Shown piece by piece: positions 18,006 through 28,402 of a stretch of 64,000 bases of DNA. How positions within the stretch are numbered: position 1 is the first letter of the stretch; each line of letters starts with the position of its first letter. The DNA is from Ceratothoa steindachneri (taxonomy: Eukaryota; Arthropoda; Malacostraca; Isopoda; Cymothoidae): contig OZ018323.1 of the NCBI GenBank assembly GCA_963969495.1, positions 80,734,919-80,798,918 on the forward strand, in the 5' to 3' direction. The notes beneath the pieces are model-generated. The model saw only the letters and a list, made by a program, of their open reading frames with translations, did no database searches and was not told the origin of the DNA. Both the position numbers and the translations under genes were made by a program.

Positions 18006-18620
18006 TGTAGCGGGCCTAAAGCAAACAAGAGGAGCAAAAAACAGAAAGAAGGGCTCACGTGTTACCCAGGTGGGTATTGGCATCTCAAGCGTTTTACAAA
18101 CCAAAACTGGTGCCTTCAAACATGCAATATAATTTGGTAACGTCTTGAAGCTATCAAAGCCCTCTCTCTCTCTCTCTCTGTCCTAGCGGGACTTGACAAT
18201 TTCTTCTTTCTGCTCAGTTAGCAGAACCCTACCACCTCCGCCACTCCTTACAAATGGTGGCAATTACGTCTACTGGAGTGGTCTTTCAACAAACTATTCA
18301 ACATTAGTTCACTAACTTTACTTAGGGCAAAGTAGTATTTTGATACAAGATTATTTTAAACAAAGTACAATTTTGATAAAAAGTTATTTTAAACAAAGTA
18401 CAATTTTGATAAAAGATTATTTTAAACAAAGTTCAATCTGAGAAAGAAAAAAACAATTTTAATACATGAAATCAAATACATATATATACAAGAGAAAATA
18501 TAAAAAACCTCATTCCCACTCACACACACATTCTTACAAAGGGAGGGAGAGGGTATTGGGAAAAAGGTGGGAGAATGGCCCCTTATACACACACTCACAT
18601 TCGCTCCACCACACCCCTCC
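18006..18620 (-). repeat. Probable 3' LTR and adjoining untranslated region of the OTU-bearing Gypsy
   Basis: The + strand edge TGTAGCGGGCC corresponds to an LTR ending in CTACA on the coding strand. Inside are a CTCACGTG box, a (CT)n run at about 18161-18180, and a direct repeat of AAACAAAGTACAATTTTGAT near 18310-18440. The stretch 18500-18610 (GGGAGGGAGAGGGTATT, then GGGAGAATGGCCCCTT) is shared with 29095-29190. Exact LTR length cannot be set without the second LTR. Confidence 0.5.
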
Positions 18621-18668
18621 TTCCTTAAGCCATTCAACCACAGTCACTCACATTACACTCAATCATTA

Positions 18669-19361
18669 CTAATGGTACCTTTTATACTCAATCGCACCCT
18701 TCTGCACCCATTCACACTCATCAACTGGTCCCTGGCTACGCGTAGCAATTGGTCGGAGTTGTTCGTCAGTCGTCCTGTCAGTCTCATCGTCACTATTGAT
18801 CATCTCGTCAACCATACTCTTAGCCCTCATTACCAGTTCTCCCATCTCACGACAGAATTCTTTCATACTCTTCTGTTCAGAACCTTCACTCTTCATACCC
18901 CCATTCATCAGCTCCTCACTCACAGCTCTCATCCAACTCAAGGTACATTCTTGCGAAACAGACAGGTCACTCACATCCCCTGTATTCTCAACAGGCATAC
19001 CAGAAACCCCTTCGACTGGTTCCCACCAGAAACCTGAAAAATCAGCCACTTCATCATTCACTACATCAAACTCATCCCTACTATTACCATTCGTAAAACC
19101 TGAAAAATCAGCCACACTAGGTTCATTCTGCCCAAATACACTATCATTCATACTGTTCCCAAAACCAGAAAAATCAGGCACAGGCAGCTCACTCACTCGT
19201 CTACTTATGCCAGCCAAATCACTAACCTGTTTACGCAAAAACTCAATCTTCCTTTCAAGATCCCCCATACCAGAAACACTGCTCAGACTTACTTTCATTT
19301 GTACTTGCATTCTTCCTTTCACTCTTCTTTGTGCGCTTTCTACTCCTCGAGACCAAGACAA
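18669..19361 (-). pseudogene. 3' ORF of the Gypsy element with three DFSGF motifs
   Basis: This frame overlaps the end of the integrase frame and encodes 230 residues. A short heptad-like segment (MGDLERKIEFLRKQVSDLAG, residues about 32-51) precedes three copies of DFSGF, spaced 21-22 residues apart. The contexts are PVPDFSGFGNSM, SVADFSGFTNGNS and EVADFSGFWWEP. A second acidic helical part follows, and the end reads IATRSQGPVDECEW, similar to the R-S-x-G-x-V ends of Gypsy pol C-termini. I do not recognise DFSGF as a known domain. Evenly spaced identical short motifs in an acidic linker suggest a docking motif for a partner protein, perhaps capsid or a host factor. That is inference. Confidence 0.55.
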
Positions 19362-19644
19362 GCTCTTTCACAGACAGATCCATACTATCACATTCAATCT
19401 CATCATCATGCACTTTACCTTTCTCTCTGCACAGTTCATACACCGGATGGCTCACCAGGTAGTCAGGAGGTTCTCTCCATCTCCTTAACTGACTCTGATG
19501 AGCCCGCACTCTCTCAGTCATACCGTCATTCAAACTCTCCAAAACATACGTCACCCCATTTTCCCAAACTCTCACAACTCTATAAGGTCCATCAAACTTC
19601 TCACTCATCTTTGACACATTCAACCTACCCTTCACTTCTTTCAC
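19255..19644 (-). pseudogene. Gypsy integrase C-terminal (GPY) module
   Basis: The frame reads LNVSKMSEKFDGPYRVVRVW, then GVTYVLES, then RAHQSQLRRWREPPDY. K-F-x-G-P-Y followed by a hydrophobic strand and a V-H-x-x-x-L-R-R box is the GPY/F module that ends Gypsy integrases and helps target DNA. It follows the DDE core in the right order but in a shifted frame, with a short gap at 19645-19666. Confidence 0.8.
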
Positions 19645-19666
19645 CTTAAATACTTTTGCACCTAAT

Positions 19667-21646
19667 TCAAATGAAGGAACCTTTCATGCGCCTCACGCCA
19701 TACACTCTGCTCACTTTCACTCGCCTTTCAAAATTCATCACAAATTGACATGGGGACATTCCAGTTGTACTATGCACAGTTGAATTATACGCCCACAACA
19801 CTCTCCCCAGACATACATCCCAGTCATTCACTGTCGTACTCATCATTCTCAACATCTCACACAAGGTTCTTATAGTACGTTCAGCCAATCCATTTGAAGA
19901 CGGTACATACGGAGTTGTTCTCACAAGCTCCACACCATTCTCTCTCAACATTTACTCAAACACTTCTCCTACAAATTCAGGCCCAATATCACTCAGACAT
20001 CTTCTAGGCTTCCATACACACATAGGAAAAAACAACTGCTCAACCACACGCGCAACAGTCACACTCCTTTTATCTCTCACAGGCGCTGCATACACAAACT
20101 TACTTTTATGATCAACCATAACAACTATACCAACATTCCCAGCACTTGTACGCGGTAAAGACACACAATCAATCACTATCAATTCAAACGTTTCTTTCGC
20201 ATCAACTTTCAACATCGGTGGTTTCACTTGCACACCTTGCACCTTTCGCTTCTGACACCTTTCACACGTAGTTGCAACATCATTCACAACAGTTCTCAGA
20301 ATTGGATGGAACACACGCTCCTTCATACACTCCCACAGCTTAAACTTTCCGATATGCCCATAATTATCATGCACAACCTTCACCAGACCAATCATACCAA
20401 CCAAGGACATCACAGGTGCATACATATCATCACCACCCTTCACATGCCTCACAAAATATATAACATCCATACAAACAACAAAATCCTTAGCATACCTTTT
20501 AAAATCACTTAAACACTCTGGCCATTCATTCAAATCAACACGCGTCATTACACACCTCTTCAACTCACTAACAAAAGGACACATCTCTTGCATCTCTAGA
20601 ATATCCTCATCACTTAAAATCTCATTCTCATCATCCATGACCAACTCAATCATACCGCAAAACTTGACAACATTCTTTGCACACTCATTCAACCTCATCA
20701 CCTCACATTCACCTTTCATAAGACAATCCTTATCACCATCCAAAGACAAATCATTCAATCTCATAAAGTCTACACCAAGCAAGAAACAACACGGCATTTG
20801 CTCATCTTTCAGAATCACAAAGTCATGCTTCACATTCACACCATTACCCAAACTCACTTTCAGACTAACCTGTTCCCATGCCACTATCATGCCACTCCCT
20901 AATCCACTTATCCGTAACTTCACAGGTTTATGCTCGCAACATCTAAACTCATCATACTTACTCAGAATCCTCTCATTCACCAAAGACACTTGCGCTCCAG
21001 TATCAATCAAACCACAGAACAACCTTTCACCAACTTTCACTCTTGCTTCCATCATATCAGGTCCACCATGTTCGCAATACACAGAAGGAACAAGCACACC
21101 AACATCAGCACTGATATCCACACCATCATTAACTCCCATATCATCACTCACCACATGCTTATCTTCATCCAGACAATCATTCTTCTCTCTTATATATGAA
21201 CACTTTTCAATCACCCAATTGTAGTGCACACCGCTCAGACATTGAAGATGTACCACATTAGGATTCAAACCCTTCATCTTCTCATCCTTGTACACAATCG
21301 GCCTCTCACCACCAAAGTGCACATAAACAATCACTCCATACAAACGACTCACTACAATCAACACTTCCTGAAATGGCGGGACCCCTTGCATACACATCGC
21401 TCTCAATTCTTTCATGAAGTTCCGCACCTTTGCCATACCAATGCTTTCAGGCCTCCTACATACTTCATTCATTACCTCCTTCCTTAAATCATCCACACTA
21501 TCGGGCACTCTCACGTCTACTCCATCACTCTTCAAATCTTGCAAACCATTCCATACACTCTCAAACAAGGAATCACCACCACCCTTACTCTCTTTTCCAT
21601 TCATAATTCCTTTCGGCAAATACTCAGGATCACTCACTCCACACAC
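19667..21646 (-). pseudogene. OTU-like domain + second aspartic protease + integrase core, one in-frame stop
   Basis: From ATG 21646 the 564-residue frame shows four parts. Residues about 13-147 resemble an OTU cysteine protease: GGGDSLFESV at 22-31, LRKEVMNEV, a hydrophobic strand VSRLYGVIVYVHF at 99-111 and HYNWV at 141-145, where OTU proteins carry the catalytic His-Tyr/Phe-Asn. The expected nucleophile Cys after G-D is Ser26 (codon TCC). Residues 204-295 form a retropepsin with LIDTGAQVSLV at 213-223 and LLGVDFM at 289-295. The integrase zinc finger has H426, H431, C461 and C464. The DDE core has D493 (VIDCVS) and D553 (SDIGPEF). A TAA then interrupts at 19952-19954, and the same frame continues to PYVPSSNGLAERTIRTL with the catalytic Glu. 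OTU plus protease between RNase H and integrase is not the usual Gypsy order. Confidence 0.7.
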
Positions 21647-21673
21647 ATTTTCATCATTCGTACCAGGATACCT

Positions 21674-22436
21674 TTACATCAAATCAGCCACTCCATTCCG
21701 TTCACCAGGCACATACTCAATCACATAGTCAAAGTCACTCAAATCTTCCAAAGTCCTTGCAATCTTACTATCAGCCCACTTCATACGCTGCAGATACACA
21801 AGAGGTTGATGATCTGTTTTGATCACAAACCTCACACCATACAAAAACGGACGCAACACTTTCAAACAATATCTTATCGCAGCCAGCTCTCGTTCACAGT
21901 CGAATACTTTCGTTCTGCAACATTCATAGCCTTGGATACATACTCAATTATTCGCCTGACATTCTCTCCATTCAAACGCTGCTCTTGCATCAGAAAACCT
22001 CCCATACAATACCCGCTCACATCTGTATACAATTCAAGCATTTTAGCATTTACACTATAATCACATACATACAATAATCACACCATACAAAAACGGACGC
22101 AACACTTTCAAACAATATCTTATCGCAGCCAGCTCTCGTTCCACAGTCGAATACTTTCGTTCTGCAACATTCATAGCCTTGGATACATACCCAATTATTC
22201 GCCTGACATTCTCTCCATTCAAACGCTGCTCTTGCATCAGAAACCCTTCCATACAATACCCACACATCTGTATACAATTCAAGCATTTTAGCATTTACAC
22301 TATAATCTGGGTAAGCCAATTCAACATCTTCAGCCGCTGCCTCTTTCAGTCTCTCATACGCCTCATTCATCTTATCATTCCACTTGACAACCGTACTACC
22401 TTTCTTGCCCATCCACTCAGTCAGAGGCTTACTCAC
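21674..22436 (-). pseudogene. Gypsy RNase H, disrupted by a 246-bp tandem duplication
   Basis: On the minus strand the connection region reads LTEWMGKKGSTVVKWNDKM, then DYSVNAKMLELYTDVSGYCM (tether plus first RNase H strand, with Y-T-D). It continues with RIIEYVSKAMNVAERKYST and LRPFLYGVRFVIKTDHQPLV, the T-D-H-x-P-L box. It ends with RTLEDLSDFDYVIEYVPGER, whose D-x-D-Y-V-I-E and P-G-E-R-N-x-V-A-D end is standard. The segment from the first strand to LYGV is present twice in tandem (plus-strand 21832-22077 and 22078-22314), shifting the frame. Without the duplicate the domain would be complete apart from small indels. Confidence 0.85.
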
Positions 22437-23490
22437 ACCAGAACAATCACGTATAAACTTTCCTGGAACTCAATCAAACCCCAAAACGACTTCAGTTGCT
22501 TCACAGTCACCGGTTTAGAAAACATCCACACCTTCTCAACATACTTCATTGATTTTCGCAACCCATTCTTACTCACCATATGCCCAAGGAATTCCACTTC
22601 TTTCGCAAACCATTCACACTTCGCCACTTTCACCTTCACACCAACACTCTCCAACGTTCTCAACACATCATTCACCAATCTCATATGCTCCCCAAAAGTC
22701 TCAGTCATAATCAAAATATCATCTATAAATGCCATCACATTCTTACTCGCAAACTTACTCAACACAACATTCATTGCCCGCTGGAAGGCTCCGGGAGCAT
22801 TAGCCAACCCAAAGCTGAGGTTCCGGAACTGGTAATGCCTCTTTGAGGAAGAGAAGGCAGTTACCGGCCGGCTCTCCTCAGCAATGGGATCTGGTAATAC
22901 CCCCGTACCAGATCCAGCTTCGTAAACCACTCCATCCCATGCATACTATACACACACTCAGATACCACACACATCGGAAACCTTTCTTTCACAGTCCTTT
23001 CATTCACCTTTCTATAATCCACACACAGATGCAATCTTCCATCCGGCTTATGTACAGGTACAATTGGACTATTCCATGCACTCTCACTCTCTTCAATCAC
23101 CCCCAATTGCTCCAATTCCAAGCACTGCTCCTCAATCTCATCAGCAACTGGACGTGGGAAATGCCTTGGCCGCTGATAGATTGGGGAGTCCTCCTTCAGG
23201 ACAATCTTGAATTCCGGGAGCTTTGCAACCCCAAAATCCAGATCACCCTTACTGAGGGCTCCCTTTCGTTCAAATATCATTCGATACACATCCTCCCTTT
23301 CATACTCAGTTAAGCATCCATCCAATTCCACCATGCTCTTCACTTCATTATACTTCCATTCACACGTCTTTTCACCTGCGACATTTACCCTGACATCCGT
23401 ACTATCATTCATACCTACCTCATTGACAGTACATCTCCAACTTGGATTCCCCTCACCTGCCCTTTCACTCTGGGGTCCGCCTGCACACAT
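22433..23490 (-). pseudogene. Gypsy reverse transcriptase
   Basis: The frame 23490-22861 carries IYQRPRHFPRPVADEIEEQC, VIEESESAWNSPIVPVHKPD, LCVDYRKVNERTVKERFP and FTKLDLVRGYYQIPL, which are the fingers and palm motif A with its Asp. After a frameshift the frame 22930-22433 continues with YQFRNLSFGLANAPGAFQRA, then NVMAFIDDILIMTE (the catalytic box as F-I-D-D), then CEWFAKEVEFLGHMVSKNGL and KPVTVKQLKSFWGL. Every Gypsy RT block is present in order. The single frameshift between the two frames, near 22900, is the main lesion. Confidence 0.9.
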
Positions 23491-23915
23491 ACAAAAGGAT
23501 CATTCATTCTCATCAAGCCATCAAACACACAAGCAACACGTCTTACCTTATAACACGCATCCTTTCCATCTAATATCACAGTGTTTTCACCCACATTCAA
23601 ACTAACATCCTTACTCCAACTCACTCTAACAGACACCCTTTCACCCTTCACAAGCCTTACATTCTCCATAGCAGTCACCTCAATACCAGTAAACACACTC
23701 CTCAAAACGCTACCATCTTTCCCTACATACAACTTATACACCCCATTTTTACCAATCTTTCTCTCAATCTGAGCACTCGCAGGATGCACAACCATACGAT
23801 TCATTTTCATAAAATCATACCTCCAAATCACACCATACTCACTACTCACCTTATCAATCACAGAAAATTCACATTCATTCATCATCATACCATGCATTCG
23901 AACAGCCTGCTTCAA
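23415..23915 (-). pseudogene. Gypsy pol: C-terminal half of the primary protease and linker to RT
   Basis: The first part reads IDKVSSEYGVIWRYDFMKMN, then RMVVHPASAQIE. This matches the end of a retropepsin, where the A/V-I-L-G-x-D-F-L box is followed by a short strand with a conserved Val-Asp/His. The protease N-terminal half with D-T/S-G is missing because the element ends here. The following 110 residues are a linker found between protease and RT in some Gypsy elements and have no motif I know. Together with the DTG protease at 19667-21646 this means the intact element likely had two aspartic protease domains. Confidence 0.55.
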
Positions 23916-24079
23916 GTTATATCTATTTTTAATTCACATTGTAATTCTTTTTAGTTATAAATATTCTAAGCAATATTAGATTTCACCTAAAATGTATAAT
24001 TAATAAAAATCTACATAGCATTAATAAAAAAAATAGATTTAAATAAAAAAAAATCTGATTTTTTTTTTATTTAAAAACA

Positions 24080-25250
24080 AATCAACTGTGGTGCTATGTC
24101 ATCCCGAAGGTAAAGCACTACACTGCCATGAGTTCTATCCCTTCTGTTGGTGCGGTACAGGGTGTAATTTTCAACTTTTAGTTCCTTGTCTTTTATATCC
24201 TCACTTAGATGGGATTCTGTTAGACTTAGGAATAGTTAGTTATTTTCTTTTGATAGTTCCCCTAAATATTTCAATTTTGTTTGGTCATTCATGTGGGTAC
24301 AGACCCTGTATGTTGTACATAAGTATTTTCTTTAATACTGAGTCAGTCGATTTTGTGCCACCTACTATTGTTGCGGATGGTGCCACTGAGCATGTTAGAG
24401 TACTGGGTTCATCACTTGTTGAACTTGTGGTTGTTCCACCGTTACTGGCTGCTGTGTTGCCGCTCTGTTTTGATTTTGTATCATTTGCAGGTTTTGTCAT
24501 ATTTGGGCTTGGAGGGTATGTATTTGTAGTTGGGTGTTTTCTAAAAAAGCTTTTATTTGGTTGTTTCCACTGTTAACACCTTCATTCTCCTCTGTTCTGT
24601 TTATAACTGCTTTTCCCTTTGTGTCTCACTTTTATTTATATTCACAGTCCCTTGGAGGTGGGTGTAGGTACACTCTTTCCTTCTAAACCTTCTCTCCTTC
24701 AGACTCATAAGCATATTTTGAGGTGGTCATGTTTACACTCTTCCCAGCGTGCAACCTCTTTCTTTGTCAAGGCTGTACTTGATCAATTTAGGGCATGCTC
24801 TAGGGTGATCATATTTACATCCAATTACAGTTTCTCTTGTAGAATCAACAGATTTTTTTCCTGGTTAGCCTATTTTCTCCCTTTTTTACTTCATTTTCAT
24901 CCTGTTCACAATTTTCTTTGTTTGTACCTATATTTGTCATTGTGTCCAAAGGGTCTGCATTACTTAAGTTGAAGTCAATGGTGTTTTAGTTTAATTTTAC
25001 TCTGTGTTTTTATAACTTTATTTAAATTTGCATCCCACTCAGGATCTCTGTACTTGTGGTTTGAGCAGATTTGGCAGTCAAATTTCCTTTGTGTCTTTGC
25101 CAGACATCTTAGGGCATACATTGGGTATTTTGTGCAAGCATAGTGTATCCACTTATGACAACTATTACACATAATTGATTGTTCCATATTTTCACTAATA
25201 TCACACATCCCACATTTTGGTGTGGTTTCATCATTATGTTAAATTGCTTG
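24080..25250 (-). pseudogene. CR1-like LINE 5' part: PHD-finger ORF1 and start of endonuclease
   Basis: On the minus strand, the frame 25208-24975 has a PHD-type finger: MCDISENMEQSIMCNSCHKW, IHYACTK and CQICSNHKYRD, matching C-x2-C, H-x2-C and C-x2-C spacing with the first Cys pair partly lost. Poorly readable sequence follows. The frame 24500-24285 is a Ser/Thr-rich linker ending in LKKILMYNIQGLYPHE, the N-terminal strand of a CR1 endonuclease (N-I-Q-G-L/I). The reading dissolves by 24090. This PHD finger differs in sequence from the one at 11340-11975, so at least two CR1 subfamilies are present. Confidence 0.65.
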
Positions 25251-25269
25251 TATTTGTTTGAAATATATA

Positions 25270-25830
25270 TATTAGAAAAAGTCTTTCTTTGATTTCTTCA
25301 CTGACCACAGGTCATACTTAATGTTGGGACTATTTTTTTATCTGTGCAGTGTATTCATACACTGATCCAGCATTAACTACATATTCTGGCAGGGTGTTCC
25401 AACTATTCACAACCCTATCCAGCCTTAACCTCTATTTGAATATTTTTTTCCCATGTCCTTGAATCCTCCAGCATTCTAAACAAACCTTCACACACATCCC
25501 TGTCATACACTCCTATTCACAATCTTGAAGGTCTCCACTATGCCTCCTTGTGACCTCCTGTATGATAAAGTTGGCAAATCATTTTTCCTCAGCCACTCTT
25601 AATATGGTAAATCCTTCAAGGATGGCACCAACTTCCTTGCCCTTCTCTGCATTCTCGCAATCGCCTCTACATCCTTCCTTTTGTTGGGACACCATACCTG
25701 ATTGGCATATTCCAGGTGTAGTGTGACCAGTGCCACAAACAGAAATGAACATTTGCTCATCCAGTGCTAAAGATGTTTGTTAAAGTTAAGTTCTTGGTCA
25801 ATATTTACTCATAGATCTTTTTCTACACTG
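25270..25830 (-). pseudogene. CR1-like LINE RT C-terminal domain (part 2, split by LINE-X copy A)
   Basis: On the minus strand it reads SVEKDL (just after the split), VNIDQELNFNKH, LHLEYANQVWCPNKRKDVEA, IARMQRRARKLVPSLKDLPY, ending near YRRSQGGIVETFKIV. That is the conserved thumb of CR1/Jockey-type LINEs (L-E-Y-A-x-x-V-W-x-P, then Q-R-R-A-x-K-L-V-P). Frame breaks occur after this. It joins exactly, in reading order, to the RT palm piece at 27741-28202. Confidence 0.85.
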
Positions 25831-27740
25831 CCAGATGCCAACTCTGGAGCGACGACTCCAACAGGCATTGAAGCGTGTCTCTCGCTATGCTGAAGCGCAC
25901 AGGTTTCGGTTTTCTTTGGCCAAGACTAAGGTGGTGTACTTCTGCCACCACCCATGGCTCCACCCCGACCCAGATTTACTTCTTAATGGGGTGCGCCTGG
26001 AAGTGGTTGAATCGCACCATTTCCTTGGTCTTGTATTTGACCGACGCCTCACCTGGGAGGCTCATATTCGCAGCCTTAGGGTCTCTTGTACCCGCGCCAT
26101 GGACATTTTCCGTTCCGTGATGTTCAGCGCTTGGGGGGGCTGATAGGGCTACTGCCCTACTTTTTTAGCGATCCTTTGTTCGTTCGAAGCTTGACTACAG
26201 ATGCAAGTTTTATGCATCCACAGCCGAGCGTTTATTGCGGAAGGTGGACTCGATCCACCACACCGGCCTTCGCCTTGCGACCGGTGCCTTCCGCACTTCC
26301 CCCATTGAGAGCCTGTTGGTTGATTCTGGGGAGATGCCACTCACTCTACGCCGCGTGCAGTGATCACTCGCCTGTACGTGTGAACCAGGTGCCTCCCTCA
26401 GTCGCCAACAGCCCTCACTGCAAAGGCAGCTGATCTCAACGGTGCCTATGCTGCCGAGAGACGCCAGTCATACCCTAAGCCTTTTGGGTTTAGGGCCAGG
26501 AAACTCCTTTGAGAGCTAGATATAGCTCTTGGGCCGGTGGCGCCTCTGGTTCTGCCCAAGACGCCACCCTGGAGGTTACCACATTTGGCTATTTGTCACC
26601 ACGCCTCTGCTCCTAAAGCTTCTAAATCACCGGGAGTATTGCGTTCAACCCTTTTGGAGCACACCTCATGTCACGCTGGAACCGTGCCAGTGTATACTGA
26701 TGGCTCCAAGTCCGAAGAGGGGGTCGGCTTCCACGCCATATCCCCGCTGTTGAAGTCAGCGGGGCGCTGCGTCTGTCTTCACGGCCGAGCTGGTGGCAAT
26801 ACACCACTCGGTACGGGATATTACGCGACGTGCCCGGTTTGGAGACCAGATTGTGATCTATAGCGACTCACAAAGCTCCCTGAGTGCTCTCGGGGCATTG
26901 GAATCTCCGCATCCCCTGGTTCACGATATCCGTGACGCCACGGTTTTGGCGAGCCGCGCAGATGTCGAGATTATCTTTTGCTGGGTTCCTGGACATGTAG
27001 GAATTGCGGGGAATGAGGGCGCCAAAGAGTCCGCGAGGACTCTGCGACCGGACTAGCGTTTCGCTTTTCCTCACACCGACTACATGCAGGAATACGGGCA
27101 GCTCATCGGACTGCTTGGCAAAGAAGATGGGAGACGGTCGAAGGGAACTTAAAGTTGCGTGCCATTGCGCCGCGACTGTTCCCATGGACCTATCCCCCAA
27201 AGCTGCGACGGCTTCAGGTCGCTTTCTGTCGTCTCCAAATTGGACATACTCGTGGGACGCATTGCTATTTGATGGAACGCTCACCTGCGCCCTATTGTGA
27301 CGACTGCGTTGTCCCCCAGACTGTTTGGCACATTCTGGGTGATCTTCGCTCACGTTACCTGTCCCGGTACCGGGATAGGCGGGGTCGCTACCGCCTGTCC
27401 CTTGTACTTGGGACGAGTGCATGAACATTGACTGGTGGACTTGTTGACTTTTGGGGGGAGGCCGGCCTTCTCCCTATTATTTAACCATGTTGTTTTGTTT
27501 TGTTGTTTTTTTCCTTAATAGGTTGCACGCTCCTGTGCCGGGGGGACCTTTCCCCCGACGCAGGAGCTTGCTTACTACTCGTTTCCTTTTCCCTTTATAA
27601 AATTTCTGTTGTTGTTTGGGTTGTTGTTTTTTTTGTGTGTTATTGCATTAGATTTTAAAGTAGCTTAGTACTAAGCAGTTTTTAATATGGTGACTAATGC
27701 CCAAGTAGGCAGTCGCCAGATGAGCTTTAAAAAAAAAAAA
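25831..27740 (+). mobile_element. LINE-X copy A, 5'-truncated, flanked by a 9-bp target duplication
   Basis: TCTACACTG stands directly before (25822-25830) and directly after (27741-27749) the insert, and the insert ends in an A run. This is the hallmark of target-primed reverse transcription. The copy starts just past the Y-V-D-D box and covers the RT thumb, RNase H and C-terminal finger. Frames are broken: 25835-26143 holds TKVVYFCHHPWLHPDPDLLL and the palm-thumb region, 26622-27056 the RNase H with VPVYTDGSKSEEGVG, YSDSQSSLSAL and WVPGHVGIAGNEGAKES. The two 3' hairpins are at 27662-27677 and 27689-27717. It interrupts a CR1 element. Confidence 0.92.
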
Positions 27741-28210
27741 TCTACACTGGTATACTTTAACTCCTCATCCATGGCATACTGCACTTTTTATCTTTTTTTT
27801 CAAAATTTTTATCACGCTGCACTCTTGCGGATGGAACTGCAGCAACCACCTCCATGACCACTCATTCATTTTTTTAAGATCTTTTTGCAATTTTCTACTC
27901 TCATTCTCCTCCTTTATTTGGCTAAACACTTTTGTGTCATCTGCATATAAAAATGACTCACTGTTGTGTATATATTCTGGTAGATCATTTATGTACAGTA
28001 CAAACAAGAGTGGGCTGATCACTGAGTCCTGTGGTACTCCGCTGATCACCTCCATCCAATCCAATTCACTACCATTAACAATCACCACTACCATTAACAA
28101 TTCCAAGGCACTCCCAGCAATATTGAAGTTTCTTACTTTCTCCATCAGTTTCCGATGAGGAACTATTGAATATACGGTGTAGGTCTTCTGAAGTTTCACC
28201 AAAAATAAAT
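27741..28210 (-). pseudogene. CR1-like LINE RT palm (part 1, split by LINE-X copy A)
   Basis: The frame 28202-27765 reads VYSIVPHRKLMEKVRNFNIA, then DWMEVISGVPQDSVISPLLF, then VLYINDLPEYI and SFLYADDTKVFSQI. It has the G-V-P-Q-x-S-x-I-S-P-L-L-F box and an intact Y-A-D-D box. It then passes LQFHPQECSVIKI, where CR1 elements have F-N-x-x-K-C, and would continue into SVEKDL at 25822 on removal of LINE-X copy A. Only one damaged codon lies across the join. Confidence 0.88.
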
Positions 28211-28402
28211 ATTTACCCTAAGTATTTGTTGTTGGTACTTAATTTCTATTTTTGAGTTAATTACTATTTGTTTGATAATTTTTTTTTATACTCTTTGTAC
28301 ATTTGCTTAGTTTTTCCATGTATTTTTTTCCCTTTTTTACTGGAATTAGTTTCTTTTGTTTAGTTTTAATTTTGTTCATTACTCCTTGCATTAAGGTGTC
28401 AT
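28211..28402. other. T-rich sequence without recognised gene
   Basis: Lies upstream (minus strand) of the CR1 RT palm. It is probably degraded CR1 finger or endonuclease sequence, not readable. Confidence 0.3.

Larger units (their letters stand above)
18006..23930 (-). mobile_element. Gypsy retrotransposon with OTU-like domain and second protease; 3' LTR side present, 5' LTR not found
   Basis: All coding parts read on the minus strand. In transcript order they are the C-terminal half of the normal retropepsin (23915-23415), RT (23490-22433), RNase H (22436-21674, partly duplicated), and an OTU-like domain plus a second DTG protease plus integrase (21646-19667). The integrase C-terminal GPY module follows (19644-19255), then a 3' extension with DFSGF motifs (to 18669). 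The downstream segment 18006-18620, starting with TGTAGCGGGCC on the + strand, has a counterpart at 28403-29190 and probably contains the LTR. No gag and no 5' LTR are present, so the copy is 5'-truncated. Stops and frameshifts show it is inactive. Confidence 0.8.

Noticed and set aside
18796..19488. 230-residue + strand ORF
   Set aside because: Exact antisense overlap with the Gypsy 3' ORF and integrase end; no independent evidence.
20228..22060. Several + strand ORFs rich in His, Thr and Ile
   Set aside because: They are antisense shadows of the minus-strand Gypsy pol; no motif, and frames follow the coding strand's codon bias.
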